Shown here: positions 15,324-22,844 of the stretch, piece after piece
How the letters are laid out: the number at the start of each line of letters is the position of its first letter
How positions within the stretch are numbered: the first letter of the stretch is position 1
Assembly: GCA_050123375.1 (NCBI GenBank)
Contig: JASFHF010000025.1
Location: forward strand, 1-31,170
DNA from: JASFHF01 sp050123375
GTDB taxonomy: Bacteria > Pseudomonadota > Gammaproteobacteria > UBA12402
Direction of reading: 5' to 3'
Length of the DNA: 31,170 nt
Notes under the pieces: model-generated
Databases searched by the model: none
The model's input: the letters and a program-made list of their open reading frames with translations, nothing else
Told to the model about the DNA's origin: nothing
Program-made: the position numbers and the translations under genes

Positions 15324-15836
15324 TTATTCTTTAGATTCTTCTTTTTCAGCAGCTTCAGCTGGTTTTGTTTCAACTGGTTTTTCTTCTGCTGGTTTTGCAG
15401 CAGTTTCTGCGGTTTTTGTTTCAACTGATTTTTCTTTAACTGGTTCTTTTGCAATCGGCATTTCAGCAGCAATTTCTTCCTCTTGTTTGCTTCTCATTTT
15501 TTCTTTGATACGGGCTGCACGGCCGCTAAGTTTACGCAAGTGATATATTTTGGCTTGACGTACATCACCATGTTGTTTGATCTTAATTGCGGCGATAATA
15601 GGACTATGAGTTTGAAAAGTACGTTCCACGCCTTCGCCGTGCGATGTTTTCCTTACGGTAAAAGAGGAATTTAAGCCGCGATTGCGTTTAGCAATAACTA
15701 CACCTTCAAAAGCTTGTAGACGTTCTCGGTTGCCTTCTTTAACTTTAACTTGTACGATTACTGTATCGCCTGCTCTGAAAGCGGGAATATCTTTTCTCAT
15801 TTGTTCTTGTTCAAGTTCCATAATTATTTTATTCAT
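15324..15836 (-). CDS. rplS: Ribosomal protein L19 with long C-terminal tail
   Basis: A 170-residue L19, a 50S protein at the 30S-50S interface. Residues 1-115 match the family: LEQEQMRKDIPAFRAGDTV, LQAFEGVVIAKRNRGLNSSF, GEGVERTFQTHSP, and RAARIKEK at the usual C-terminus. Residues 117-170 are an added tail rich in Glu, Lys, Pro and Ala with the internal repeat V-E-T-K-x-A-E. The DNA shows this directly as related segments at 15361-15385 and 15411-15436, about 50 bp apart. E. coli L19 is about 115 residues. It is last in the rpsP-rimM-trmD-rplS operon; its start touches the trmD end at 15836. Confidence 0.95.
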   Translation of the reverse strand: MNKIIMELEQEQMRKDIPAFRAGDTVIVQVKVKEGNRERLQAFEGVVIAKRNRGLNSSFTVRKTSHGEGVERTFQTHSPIIAAIKIKQHGDVRQAKIYHLRKLSGRAARIKEKMRSKQEEEIAAEMPIAKEPVKEKSVETKTAETAAKPAEEKPVETKPAEAAEKEESKE

Positions 15837-16570
15837 TACAATTTCCTCGAGTTAATAAATTCTTTTAATAAGTTTTTTTGCAGCTTATTAAGTTGCATTT
15901 TTTCCAATAAATCTGGTCGGCGTAACCAGGTTCTCCCTAAAGCTTGCTTTAAACGCCATTTAGCAATTTCTGCATGATTGCCGGAAAGCAAAACTTCTGG
16001 TACTGCCAAACCATTTAAAATTTCCGGCCGCGTATAATGCGGATGATCTAATAAGCCATCCATGAATGAATCAGCAGCAGCTGATTCTTCATCACCTAAT
16101 ACGTTTGGCAGTAATCTGGTAATTGCATCCACCATTACCATAATTGCCAGTTCGCCGCCAGTCAATACGTAATCACCGATTGACCATTCTTCGTCAATAT
16201 CAGTGCCGATCAAACGTTCGTCAATTCCTTCATAGCGTCCGGCTAAAAATATTATGCCGGAGTTGTTTGCCATTTTTTTCGCTGCCGCTTGATCAAAACG
16301 CTGTCCTTGCGGTGATACATAAATTACTTTGGCGTTCTTAATTTTATTTTTTGCCGTTTTTATTGCATCTTGCAATGGCTGCGCTTTCATTAACATTCCG
16401 GGACCGCCGCCATAAGGCCGATCGTCCACCGTACGGTGCTTATCAGTGGTGAAATCACGCGGGTTCCAAAACTGTAAGTTAATTATATTTTGTTTTATCG
16501 CACGGCCAATAACGCCAAAGTTTAATGCGTCAAACATTTCAGGAAATAGGGTTATAATACCCATTTCCAT
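15836..16570 (-). CDS. trmD: tRNA (guanine37-N1)-methyltransferase
   Basis: A 244-residue SPOUT-class enzyme that methylates G37 next to the anticodon to prevent frameshifting. Seen: ITLFPEMFDALNFGVIGRA at the N-terminus, DDRPYGGGPGMLMK, the knot-forming FLAGRYEGIDERL and SIGDYVLTGGELA, and HPHYTRPEI. Length matches the family. Start at 16570; a second ATG two codons in (16564) could also serve. It follows rimM by 2 bases and overlaps rplS by one base. Confidence 0.97.
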   Translation of the reverse strand: MEMGIITLFPEMFDALNFGVIGRAIKQNIINLQFWNPRDFTTDKHRTVDDRPYGGGPGMLMKAQPLQDAIKTAKNKIKNAKVIYVSPQGQRFDQAAAKKMANNSGIIFLAGRYEGIDERLIGTDIDEEWSIGDYVLTGGELAIMVMVDAITRLLPNVLGDEESAAADSFMDGLLDHPHYTRPEILNGLAVPEVLLSGNHAEIAKWRLKQALGRTWLRRPDLLEKMQLNKLQKNLLKEFINSRKL

Positions 16571-16572
16571 AA

Positions 16573-17082
16573 TTAAAAATCCTCATCCCAATTTACATGC
16601 ATTATTTTTGCATCTAAATCGATATCTGTAACAACTTGATTGCGGATAAACGGAATCAAGTGTTGTTTTTTGCCGATTACTACCATTACGTCATTTGCAT
16701 GCGTTTCCAGCAAATGGTCAATAATTCCAAGTTCAATATTATTTTGGTTAATAACCGTTAATCCTTCCAAATCAGTCCAGTAAAATTCATTTTGTTTTAA
16801 ATCTGGTAATTGTTTTCGCAAAATTGCAATTTCTTTACCAGTATGTTTTTTTGCTTCTTCTGGTGTATTAATTCCTTTAATGTGAATTAAAAAATTTTTA
16901 CCATGCGGCTTAATTTCATCAACGTTTATTTGTTGCCATCCCGATTTTGTCATCCAAAATAATGGTTGGTAAGTTAGTATATTATTGGCTGGTTCGGTGC
17001 TCGAGTATAAATTCAGCCAGCCGTGTATGCCATGAGTTTTTCCTAATTTACCAACAATAATATGTTTAGTTTTATGCTGCAC
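16573..17082 (-). CDS. rimM: 16S rRNA processing / 30S maturation factor RimM
   Basis: A 169-residue assembly factor that binds S19 and helps to mature the 30S head. Seen: IIVGKLGKTHGIHGWLNLYS at the N-terminus (the normal G-x-x-G-x-x-H-G-x-x-G pattern), KGINTPEEAKKHTG, the FYWTDLEGL that begins the PRC-barrel part, and LIPFIRNQVV with DIDLDAKIMHVNW at the end. The start is GTG at 17082, 11 bases inside the rpsP 3' end, with AGGA upstream. No ATG start gives a full-length protein. Confidence 0.95.
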   Translation of the reverse strand: MQHKTKHIIVGKLGKTHGIHGWLNLYSSTEPANNILTYQPLFWMTKSGWQQINVDEIKPHGKNFLIHIKGINTPEEAKKHTGKEIAILRKQLPDLKQNEFYWTDLEGLTVINQNNIELGIIDHLLETHANDVMVVIGKKQHLIPFIRNQVVTDIDLDAKIMHVNWDEDF

Positions 17083-17335
17083 CTTTTTCCTGCGTTTTCT
17101 TGAATTCTTTAATCAAGCTTTTCATGCGTGGTGACGGTTGCGCGCCTTGGTTTATCCAATGTTGAATGCGCTCTAAGTTCATTTCTAGTGGAACAGCTTT
17201 ACCTTGTGCTATTGGATTAAAATATCCTAATTTTTCAATAAACCGACCATCACGCGAACGGCTTTTATCTGCAACCACAATATCATAAAAAGGGCGTTTT
17301 TTTGCTCCTCTTCTTGCTAAGCGAATCACTATCAT
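17072..17335 (-). CDS. rpsP: Ribosomal protein S16
   Basis: An 87-residue 30S protein. Seen: VIRLARRGAKKRPFYDIVVAD, RDGRFIEKLGYFNP, and RIQHWINQGAQPS, all usual. GGGAG lies 11 bases upstream. It is the first gene of the leftward operon with rimM, trmD and rplS; ffh, often just upstream in gammaproteobacteria, is not here, and tsaB diverges instead. Confidence 0.97.
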   Translation of the reverse strand: MIVIRLARRGAKKRPFYDIVVADKSRSRDGRFIEKLGYFNPIAQGKAVPLEMNLERIQHWINQGAQPSPRMKSLIKEFKKTQEKGAA

Positions 17336-17370
17336 TTAATACTCATCTCCCGTATGGCTAAAAAAGCAAT

Positions 17371-17399
17371 ATTCTACGGGAAAATTGTTGATTTTGGAA
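17371..17399 (-). promoter_or_regulatory. Possible promoter of the rpsP operon
   Basis: On the minus strand TAGAAT (17371-17376) is preceded 17 bases upstream by TTCCAA (17394-17399). The -10 is good and the -35 is weak. The transcript would have a leader of about 30 bases. Confidence 0.35.
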
Positions 17400-17425
17400 C
17401 CAAAATTTTATAACTTCTTGAAATA

Positions 17426-17471
17426 AAGGTGTCAGACACCGCAATCACCGCAATGCGGTGTCTGACACCTT
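17426..17471. repeat. 18-bp perfect inverted repeat with GGTGTCAGACACC core (family D)
   Basis: The arm at 17426-17443 (starts AAGGTGTCAGACACC) is exactly complementary to 17454-17471, with a 10-base loop. GGTGTCAGACACC is itself an interrupted palindrome, so the element can form cruciforms in two ways. This core is one I recall next to RAYT (REP-associated tyrosine transposase) repeats in many bacteria. It lies between the divergent rpsP and tsaB genes. Confidence 0.8.
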
Positions 17472-17496
17472 CTTGATATCTTTTTGGTGATTAACT

Positions 17497-18147
17497 GTGA
17501 AAATTCTGTCAATTGATACAACGACCCAGGTTTGCACGGCAGCATTGCTATATGGTGATGAGGTCACCTTTCGGGAATACAAAGCCCCGATGCAGCATAC
17601 GAAGCTGATTTTGCCGATGGTAGATGAATTGTTGGTTAATGCTGGTTGTGAGCTGGCCGATTTGGATTGTTTGGCGTTAACCATTGGGCCAGGTAGTTTT
17701 ACCGGTTTAAGGATTGGCGCTGGGGTGATTCAAGGTTTGGCTTATGGGGCTGATTTGCCGGTAGCGATGGTATCGACTTTGGCGGTGTTAGCTCAAGGAG
17801 CTTATGCACAGTTTGGTGTGCGCAAGGTTTTGCCGAGTCTGGATGCTAGAATGCAGCAGGTGTATTGGGGAGCATATCAGATTAGTGAGCATGGGTTGGC
17901 GGAATCGGTGATAAAGGATGCTTTATCTAATCCGGATAAGGTTCGTGTGCCAGAAGGTAATGATTGGGTTGGGGTTGGTTCTGGTTGGCAAATTTGTGGT
18001 GTTACCGAGCTAGTATCTCGTGCTTATCCAGATTGTTATCCTTGTGCTAAAGATATTTTGCCATTAGCACGAGGTAAATTTACTCAAGGTGATGTAGTTG
18101 GTGCAACTGAAGTTGCACCAGTTTATTTGCGAGAAGTGGTGGTTTAG
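17497..18147 (+). CDS. tsaB: tRNA t6A biosynthesis protein TsaB
   Basis: A 216-residue ASKHA-fold partner of TsaD and TsaE, needed for threonylcarbamoyladenosine at tRNA position 37. Seen: ILSIDTTTQVCTAAL at the N-terminus, QHTKLILPMVDELL, LTIGPGSFTGLRIG (family hallmark), and SLDARMQQVYWGAY. The start is GTG at 17497 after a weak GGTGA; there is no better ATG. The coding sequence is visibly richer in G than its neighbours. It diverges from rpsP and ends directly against the convergent membrane-protein gene at 18148. Confidence 0.93.
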   Translation: MKILSIDTTTQVCTAALLYGDEVTFREYKAPMQHTKLILPMVDELLVNAGCELADLDCLALTIGPGSFTGLRIGAGVIQGLAYGADLPVAMVSTLAVLAQGAYAQFGVRKVLPSLDARMQQVYWGAYQISEHGLAESVIKDALSNPDKVRVPEGNDWVGVGSGWQICGVTELVSRAYPDCYPCAKDILPLARGKFTQGDVVGATEVAPVYLREVVV

Positions 18148-18903
18148 TTAATATACTGTTGTTGGTATCAGTGGTGATTTTTCGGTTACTTTTTGTTTAG
18201 AATTTTTTTCAAAAAGATCATCTAATAGTTTTAGTACCGCGTTTTCAGGTTGTTGTTTTTCTTCATCAGAGGAGTTGTCATCACTCGAATCATCAAGGTA
18301 TTCCGTGAGAGTTTGCAGACTTTCATATGAATTAGTATTTAATCTATAAATACGTTGTGCTCCGATAAAGCATAATAAAGTAGAAATAAAAAATGATGCG
18401 CATGTCATCATGAATAAAAAGCCGGTAAATAGTTCTGGATAATCGTTATAGCCAGATGTGGTGCCGCTAGAGATAGTTCCGCTCGTTGTTGTATTTTTAG
18501 AATTAAGTAGATTATTAATTAGAGAATATGTTGCAGAACCTCCAGAACCGACGAACATTATGAACATAATTAATCCCATTAATGTGCAACCAGCACCGAG
18601 AAATCTATCGCCCCATTTTTTGCATTCTTTTGTGGGTTTTTGCTTTTTTTGGTCAAGGTTATAGGCTTGAATGATTTCGTTTTTTAAATCCTTCATTTCT
18701 TTTTGACTTAATTTTTTATTATCTAAGTGTTTTCGCATTAAATTGTTTAATTTTTTTAAATATTTTTTTAATGATTTCTTGTCATTTAATTTATTAATGG
18801 AATTTTTTAATTCTTTGGTGTCAGTTTTTAACCCAATTTGTTTGATGTAACCTGTTAGTTGCTTCAAAAGCTGAGGTATTGTCTCTTTGCCTGTATAATA
18901 CAT
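18148..18903 (-). CDS. Unknown two-TM protein, candidate secreted effector under a PmrA-like box
   Basis: A 251-residue protein I do not recognise. Residues 30-90 are Lys-rich and helical (possible coiled coil). Residues 101-120 (FLGAGCTLMGLIMFIMFVGS) and about 158-182 (LFTGFLFMMTCASFFISTLL) are two membrane segments separated by a Ser/Thr/Gly-rich loop. The C-terminal 65 residues are hydrophilic with an acidic run (DDSSDDNSSDEE), then LLDDLFEKN and a polar tail. A cytosolic N-terminus, membrane hairpin and polar Glu-rich C-terminus are common in Dot/Icm effectors, but this is inference. AGGAG lies 8 bases before the ATG at 18903. Upstream are TATAAT and, 16 bases further, CTTAAG-N5-CTTAAG. 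Confidence 0.7.
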   Translation of the reverse strand: MYYTGKETIPQLLKQLTGYIKQIGLKTDTKELKNSINKLNDKKSLKKYLKKLNNLMRKHLDNKKLSQKEMKDLKNEIIQAYNLDQKKQKPTKECKKWGDRFLGAGCTLMGLIMFIMFVGSGGSATYSLINNLLNSKNTTTSGTISSGTTSGYNDYPELFTGFLFMMTCASFFISTLLCFIGAQRIYRLNTNSYESLQTLTEYLDDSSDDNSSDEEKQQPENAVLKLLDDLFEKNSKQKVTEKSPLIPTTVY

Positions 18904-18931
18904 TGTTTTACTCCTCTTCGAGTTTGTGTTT

Positions 18932-18970
18932 ATTATAATTGTAGTACCCAATTCTTAAGGAAAGCTTAAG
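18932..18970 (-). promoter_or_regulatory. PmrA-like box and -10 for the two-TM protein gene
   Basis: Perfect direct repeat CTTAAG (18954-18959), five bases, CTTAAG (18965-18970). On the minus strand it is followed after 16 bases by a perfect TATAAT (18932-18937), so the proximal half-site takes the -35 position. This is the layout expected of an activator of the PmrA/PhoP response-regulator family. The half-sites are palindromic, so action on murA (start 19089) is not excluded. Confidence 0.7.
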
Positions 18971-19088
18971 TGTCCTCAAAAATTGTAAAAAAAATGAGCG
19001 TTTTTTGTGGTTTTTCACAATTTTATCCATTTCGCAAAGATCGCAACTCATGTTATCATGCTGAATAAATCAATATTAGGAATGGTCA

Positions 19089-20348
19089 ATGGATAAATTG
19101 TTAGTTCAGGGCGGGGTGCGGCTTGAAGGTGAAGTTCGGGTTGCCGGCGCAAAAAATGCTGCGTTACCGATAATTGCTGCAAGCCTTTTAACCGAAGGCA
19201 AAGTCAAAATCTCAAATCTTCCGCATTTGCATGATGTAACTACTATCATGGAGCTTTTAGGCTTGTTGGGCGTGAAGATTACTTTAGATGATTCTTTTTG
19301 TGTTGAAATTGATGCTGGTGATCTTTCTTCTTATACCGCGCCGTATGAGTTAGTTAAAACCATGCGTGCTTCGGTTTTAGTGCTTGGTCCGTTATTAGCT
19401 CGCTGTGGTCAGGCAAATGTTTCTTTACCTGGGGGGTGCGCAATTGGTACTAGACCGGTAGATTTGCACATTAAAGGAATGGAGGCTTTAGGTGCTGAAG
19501 TTACGGTAGAAGATGGATATATTAAAGCGTATGTCAATGAACGTTTACGGGGAGCAGAAATAATTCTGGATTTAGTGACGGTTACTGGTACAGAAAATAT
19601 TATCATGGCGGCAGTTTTAGCAGAAGGTCAAACTATCATTCATAATGCTGCTTGTGAGCCGGAAGTGAAAGATTTGTGTGAGTTTTTAAAGATTTTAGGC
19701 GCAGATGTTCATGGAGCAGGAACAGATACCATTGTTGTTAATGGGGTTAAAAAATTACACGGGGGTTCTTATTCTGTTATATCAGATAGAATTGAGGCGG
19801 GTACATATTTGGTTGCGGCGGCTTTAACCAGAGGTCGTATCAAGCTTAAAGATGTTACTCCGGAAATTATGAAAGCAGTGTTAAAAAAACTGGTGGCTGC
19901 TGGCGCTCATATTGAAGTTGGTAATAATTGGGTTGAATTAGACATGCGTGGTAAGCGTCCTAAAGCAATAGATATAGTTACTGCTCCTTATCCTGGTTTT
20001 GCTACTGATATGCAGGCACAATTCATGGTTATGAATTCAGTGGCGGATGGCACCGCGCGGATTACAGAAAATATTTTTGAAAATCGTTTTATGCATGTGC
20101 AAGAATTATTGCGTATGGGTGCAAAGATTGATTTACAGGGCAATTCGGCGGTTTGTTATGGGGTTGAACAATTGTCAGGTGTGCCGGTTATGGCTACTGA
20201 TTTGCGTGCATCTGCAAGTTTGGTTTTAGCAGGATTGGTTGCAGAAGGCGAAACAATGGTTGATCGTATTTATCATATTGATCGCGGTTATTCTTGTATT
20301 GAGGAAAAGCTTGCGCAATTGGGCGCAAAGATAAAGAGGATATCATAA
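19089..20348 (+). CDS. murA: UDP-N-acetylglucosamine 1-carboxyvinyltransferase
   Basis: A 419-residue cytosolic enzyme that transfers enolpyruvate from PEP to UDP-GlcNAc, the first committed step of peptidoglycan synthesis and the fosfomycin target. Seen: GAKNAALPIIAASLL with the catalytic Lys-Asn pair, RASVLVLGPLLAR, PGGCAIGTRPVDLH with the active-site Cys (so fosfomycin-sensitive type), TATDMQAQ-type substrate loop (here GFATDMQAQF), and DLRASASLVLAGL near the end. Length is standard. AGGA precedes the ATG by 9 bases. The stop overlaps the start of the Nif3-family gene. Confidence 0.97.
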   Translation: MDKLLVQGGVRLEGEVRVAGAKNAALPIIAASLLTEGKVKISNLPHLHDVTTIMELLGLLGVKITLDDSFCVEIDAGDLSSYTAPYELVKTMRASVLVLGPLLARCGQANVSLPGGCAIGTRPVDLHIKGMEALGAEVTVEDGYIKAYVNERLRGAEIILDLVTVTGTENIIMAAVLAEGQTIIHNAACEPEVKDLCEFLKILGADVHGAGTDTIVVNGVKKLHGGSYSVISDRIEAGTYLVAAALTRGRIKLKDVTPEIMKAVLKKLVAAGAHIEVGNNWVELDMRGKRPKAIDIVTAPYPGFATDMQAQFMVMNSVADGTARITENIFENRFMHVQELLRMGAKIDLQGNSAVCYGVEQLSGVPVMATDLRASASLVLAGLVAEGETMVDRIYHIDRGYSCIEEKLAQLGAKIKRIS

Positions 20349-21106
20349 TGCCGGCAATGTTAATGGATTTAGTTAAATATCTTGATGGATTGCTTGCGAT
20401 AGAAAAATTTCATGATTATTGTCCTAATGGTTTGCAGGTAGAGGGTTGCCGCGAAATAAAAAAACTGATTACTGGTGTTACGGCTTGCCAAGCGTTATTT
20501 GATCAGACGCTTTCTGAAAAAGCTGATGCAATATTAGTTCATCATGGTTTTTTTTGGAAAGAAGAAGACCCGCGCATTATTGGGATTAAGAAAAAACGCA
20601 TTGCAACATTGATTGAGAATAATGTAAGTTTAATCGCTTATCATTTGCCTCTTGATGCACATCCAATTTTTGGCAACAATGCACAATTAGTGCAAAAGCT
20701 TGGAGTCGAACTTGAGTTGCCGGAAAAACGTGAGGTTACTGATATAATTTTTGTTGGCAATTTGGCAGAAGCTATGTCAGTGCGCGATTTTACTGCGAAA
20801 GTCACAGATGTTTTGCAGCGTGCACCATTATGTATCGCAGATCCTGATAAAAAGATTAAAAAAGTCGCAATATGTTCTGGCGGTGCGCAGGATTATTTTA
20901 ACCAGGCTTTAACGCATGGTATTGATGCATTTTTAACAGGTGAAATTTGTGAGCATGTAGTGCATGCGGCGCGTGAGACGGGAGTTGCTTATATTGCAGC
21001 AGGTCATCATGCTACCGAGAAATATGGTATTCAGACTATCGGTGAACATGCTGCACAAAAGTTTAATTTGGAATATAAATTTATTGATATTGAAAATCCG
21101 GTATGA
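20348..21106 (+). CDS. Nif3-family dinuclear metal-centre protein (YbgI-like)
   Basis: A 252-residue protein of the Nif3/YbgI/DUF34 family, often annotated as GTP cyclohydrolase I type 2, whose true reaction is unsettled. Seen: HDYCPNGLQVEG near residue 22, AILVHHGFFWKEE with metal-binding histidines, LIAYHLPLDAHP, VAICSGGAQD, and HHATEKYG, which carries the C-terminal His and Glu ligands. It overlaps the murA stop by one base. In Proteobacteria it is commonly near envelope or unrelated housekeeping genes, so the context adds little. A nested repeat cluster follows four bases after the stop. Confidence 0.9.
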   Translation: MPAMLMDLVKYLDGLLAIEKFHDYCPNGLQVEGCREIKKLITGVTACQALFDQTLSEKADAILVHHGFFWKEEDPRIIGIKKKRIATLIENNVSLIAYHLPLDAHPIFGNNAQLVQKLGVELELPEKREVTDIIFVGNLAEAMSVRDFTAKVTDVLQRAPLCIADPDKKIKKVAICSGGAQDYFNQALTHGIDAFLTGEICEHVVHAARETGVAYIAAGHHATEKYGIQTIGEHAAQKFNLEYKFIDIENPV

Positions 21107-21109
21107 AAG

Positions 21110-21286
21110 GGGGCCGCATCTTCACTTATTACATGGTAACCACTTGATTTTAAAGGAAAAAACAAGGGGTCGCATCTTCACTTATTACATGCAAGAAGTA
21201 ATAAGTGAAGATGCGACCCCTATAAAAACCATATAAAATCAAATAGTTATGACGATTGATCATGTAATAAGTGAAGATGCGTCCCC
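21110..21286. repeat. Four-copy nested inverted repeat, GGGG.CGCATCTTCACTTATTAC (family C)
   Basis: Copies at 21110-21135 and 21166-21191 run forward; 21198-21220 and 21261-21286 run in reverse. The inner pair forms a perfect 23-bp stem with a 6-base loop region. The outer pair forms a second stem of 26 bases with one mismatch. The fifth and sixth bases differ between copies (GGGGCC, GGGGTC, GACCCC, GTCCCC). The block fills the space between the Nif3-family gene and gltX. Confidence 0.85.
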
Positions 21287-21317
21287 AGATGGTGGTTTGT
21301 CCCCAGATGGTGGTTTT
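21282..21317. repeat. 18-bp tandem duplication just before gltX
   Basis: TCCCCAGATGGTGGTTTG (21282-21299) is followed directly by TCCCCAGATGGTGGTTTT (21300-21317), ending at the gltX ATG. Each unit has a GGTGG that could serve as a weak ribosome site. The first unit begins inside the outermost family C repeat, so the duplication may mark the junction of that element. Confidence 0.75.
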
Positions 21318-22718
21318 ATGAAAACAAGATTTTGTCCTAGTCCAACAGGGTTTATGCATTTAGGTAATTTGCGGACGGCGTTGTTTAGTTTTTTGTTTGC
21401 TGCATCGTTGGACGGACAGTTTTTGTTGCGTATCGAGGATACGGACAAAGAGCGATCTGATATTCGTTACACTAAAGCTATTTTACAAGATTTAGAATGG
21501 CTAGGTTTATATTGGCAGGAAGGTCCTGGATGTGAGCAGGGAAATGGTCCGTATTTTCAGTCACAGCGTTTTAATATTTATGATAAATATTATCAGCAGT
21601 TAGAAAAGGTTGGGTTGGTTTATCCTTGTTTTTGTACTAAAGAGCAATTAGCGCTTTCGCGTAAGATTCAATTATCGTCAGGTAAGCCGCCGCGTTATCC
21701 TGGTACATGTACTAAGCTTAGTGAGAAAGAAATTAAAGCTAAAATTGCAGCAGGGGAACCGTATACTTTGCGTTTTCGTGTGCCGGAACATAAAACCATT
21801 GAATTTGATGATTTTGTGCAGGGAATCCATAAATTTAATAGTGATGATATTGGTGATTTTATTGTGCGCCGTACTGATGGTACGCCGCCGTTTATGTTTT
21901 GTAATGCAATTGATGATGCTTTGATGGAGGTTACGCATGTGGTGCGCGGAGCAGATCATGTGGCTAATACTCCTAATCAAATTATGATCTTGGAAAGTTT
22001 AGGATTATCAGTGCCAAGATATGGTCATATATCTTTAATTATGGGATATGATGGCACGCCTTTATCTAAGCGGCATGGCAGCAGCAGTATTGCTGAGATG
22101 CGGGAGAAAGGTTATTTGCCTGGCGCGATTCTTAATTATTTGGCGCGCCAAGGCCATAATTATGAAGATAATAGTTATATGACTATCAAAGAGTTAGCTG
22201 ATAAATTTGATGTTGATTGTTTAAGTAAATCATCGGCTAGATTTGATCATAATCAGTTATTGCATTGGCAGAAATTAGCTTTAGCGCATTTAAGTGATAG
22301 TGAAATTTGGCAATGGATGGGTGATGCGGTGCATTCGTTGGTGCCGTTGTCTTTAAGGGAATTATTTACTGCAGCAGTTGTTCCTAATGTAATTTTTCCG
22401 GAAGATGCATATTTTTGGGCGCAAGTGTTGTTTGTTGAAATTGGCGAGCTTGATGAGGAAAAAATCAAAATTATTCATACGGTTGGTAAGCAATATTACG
22501 AAATTGCATTAAAGGCATTAGGGCAGGTTGGTAATGATTATCCCCAAATTTTAGAAATTTTGAAAGCGGAGTTAAGTGTGAAAGGCAAGGCGTTATTTAT
22601 GCCGTTGCGGGTTGCATTGACTGGTGAAACGCATGGTCCGGAGTTAGCAGATATTTTTCAGTTGTTAAGTGTTTCGGAGATACAAAAGCGGTTGCAATAT
22701 GCCATGTCAATTTGTTAG
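21318..22718 (+). CDS. gltX: Glutamate--tRNA ligase
   Basis: A 466-residue class I synthetase that charges tRNA-Glu. Seen: RFCPSPTGFMHLGNLRTALF with the HIGH-type motif (HLGN), RIEDTDKERS, the zinc-associated PCFCTKEQL followed by TCTKL, FMFCNAIDDALMEVTHVVRG, and the KMSKS-type LSKRHGSSS. The C-terminal anticodon-binding part is present. The start at 21318 follows family alignment (MKTRFCPSPTG); the frame is open upstream only through the repeat block. Species of this group may carry two gltX genes, so discriminating versus non-discriminating specificity cannot be stated. Its stop is the edge of an inverted-repeat element. Confidence 0.95.
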   Translation: MKTRFCPSPTGFMHLGNLRTALFSFLFAASLDGQFLLRIEDTDKERSDIRYTKAILQDLEWLGLYWQEGPGCEQGNGPYFQSQRFNIYDKYYQQLEKVGLVYPCFCTKEQLALSRKIQLSSGKPPRYPGTCTKLSEKEIKAKIAAGEPYTLRFRVPEHKTIEFDDFVQGIHKFNSDDIGDFIVRRTDGTPPFMFCNAIDDALMEVTHVVRGADHVANTPNQIMILESLGLSVPRYGHISLIMGYDGTPLSKRHGSSSIAEMREKGYLPGAILNYLARQGHNYEDNSYMTIKELADKFDVDCLSKSSARFDHNQLLHWQKLALAHLSDSEIWQWMGDAVHSLVPLSLRELFTAAVVPNVIFPEDAYFWAQVLFVEIGELDEEKIKIIHTVGKQYYEIALKALGQVGNDYPQILEILKAELSVKGKALFMPLRVALTGETHGPELADIFQLLSVSEIQKRLQYAMSIC

Positions 22719-22824
22719 TAATCAGGTGTTGTCTTTTTCAGACACGCACAAGCACATCCATGTGTTGCTAAGGCTCGGCCATCCATGGCCTCGCATTGTC
22801 TGAAAAAGACAACACCTGATTACT
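22717..22824. repeat. Long inverted-repeat element with twin CATCCATG hairpins (family A, copy 2)
   Basis: Perfect 28-bp arms at 22717-22744 and 22797-22824 enclose two hairpins: one centred on CACATCCATGTG, extended by AGCA/TGCT, and GGCCATCCATGGCC. The same two tips in the same order occur at 2602-2640, but the arms differ completely. The left arm begins within the gltX stop codon and the right arm ends 20 bases before cysS. Confidence 0.85.
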
Positions 22825-22844
22825 TAAGTAGAGTGAAAGGATGT

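Noticed and set aside
17445..17684. Minus-strand frame of 79 codons over the tsaB start
   Set aside because: Antisense shadow of tsaB and the palindrome; no family resemblance.
21110..21286. CRISPR array
   Set aside because: The four repeats are in inverted orientations with unequal spacing and form stems; there are no cas genes.
22785..22844. Extended N-terminus for CysS
   Set aside because: These codons are the right arm of the 22717-22824 element; normal CysS starts at 22845.
21107..22844. T-box or riboswitch leaders for gltX and cysS
   Set aside because: No T-box sequence or known riboswitch core; both leaders are filled by inverted-repeat elements.
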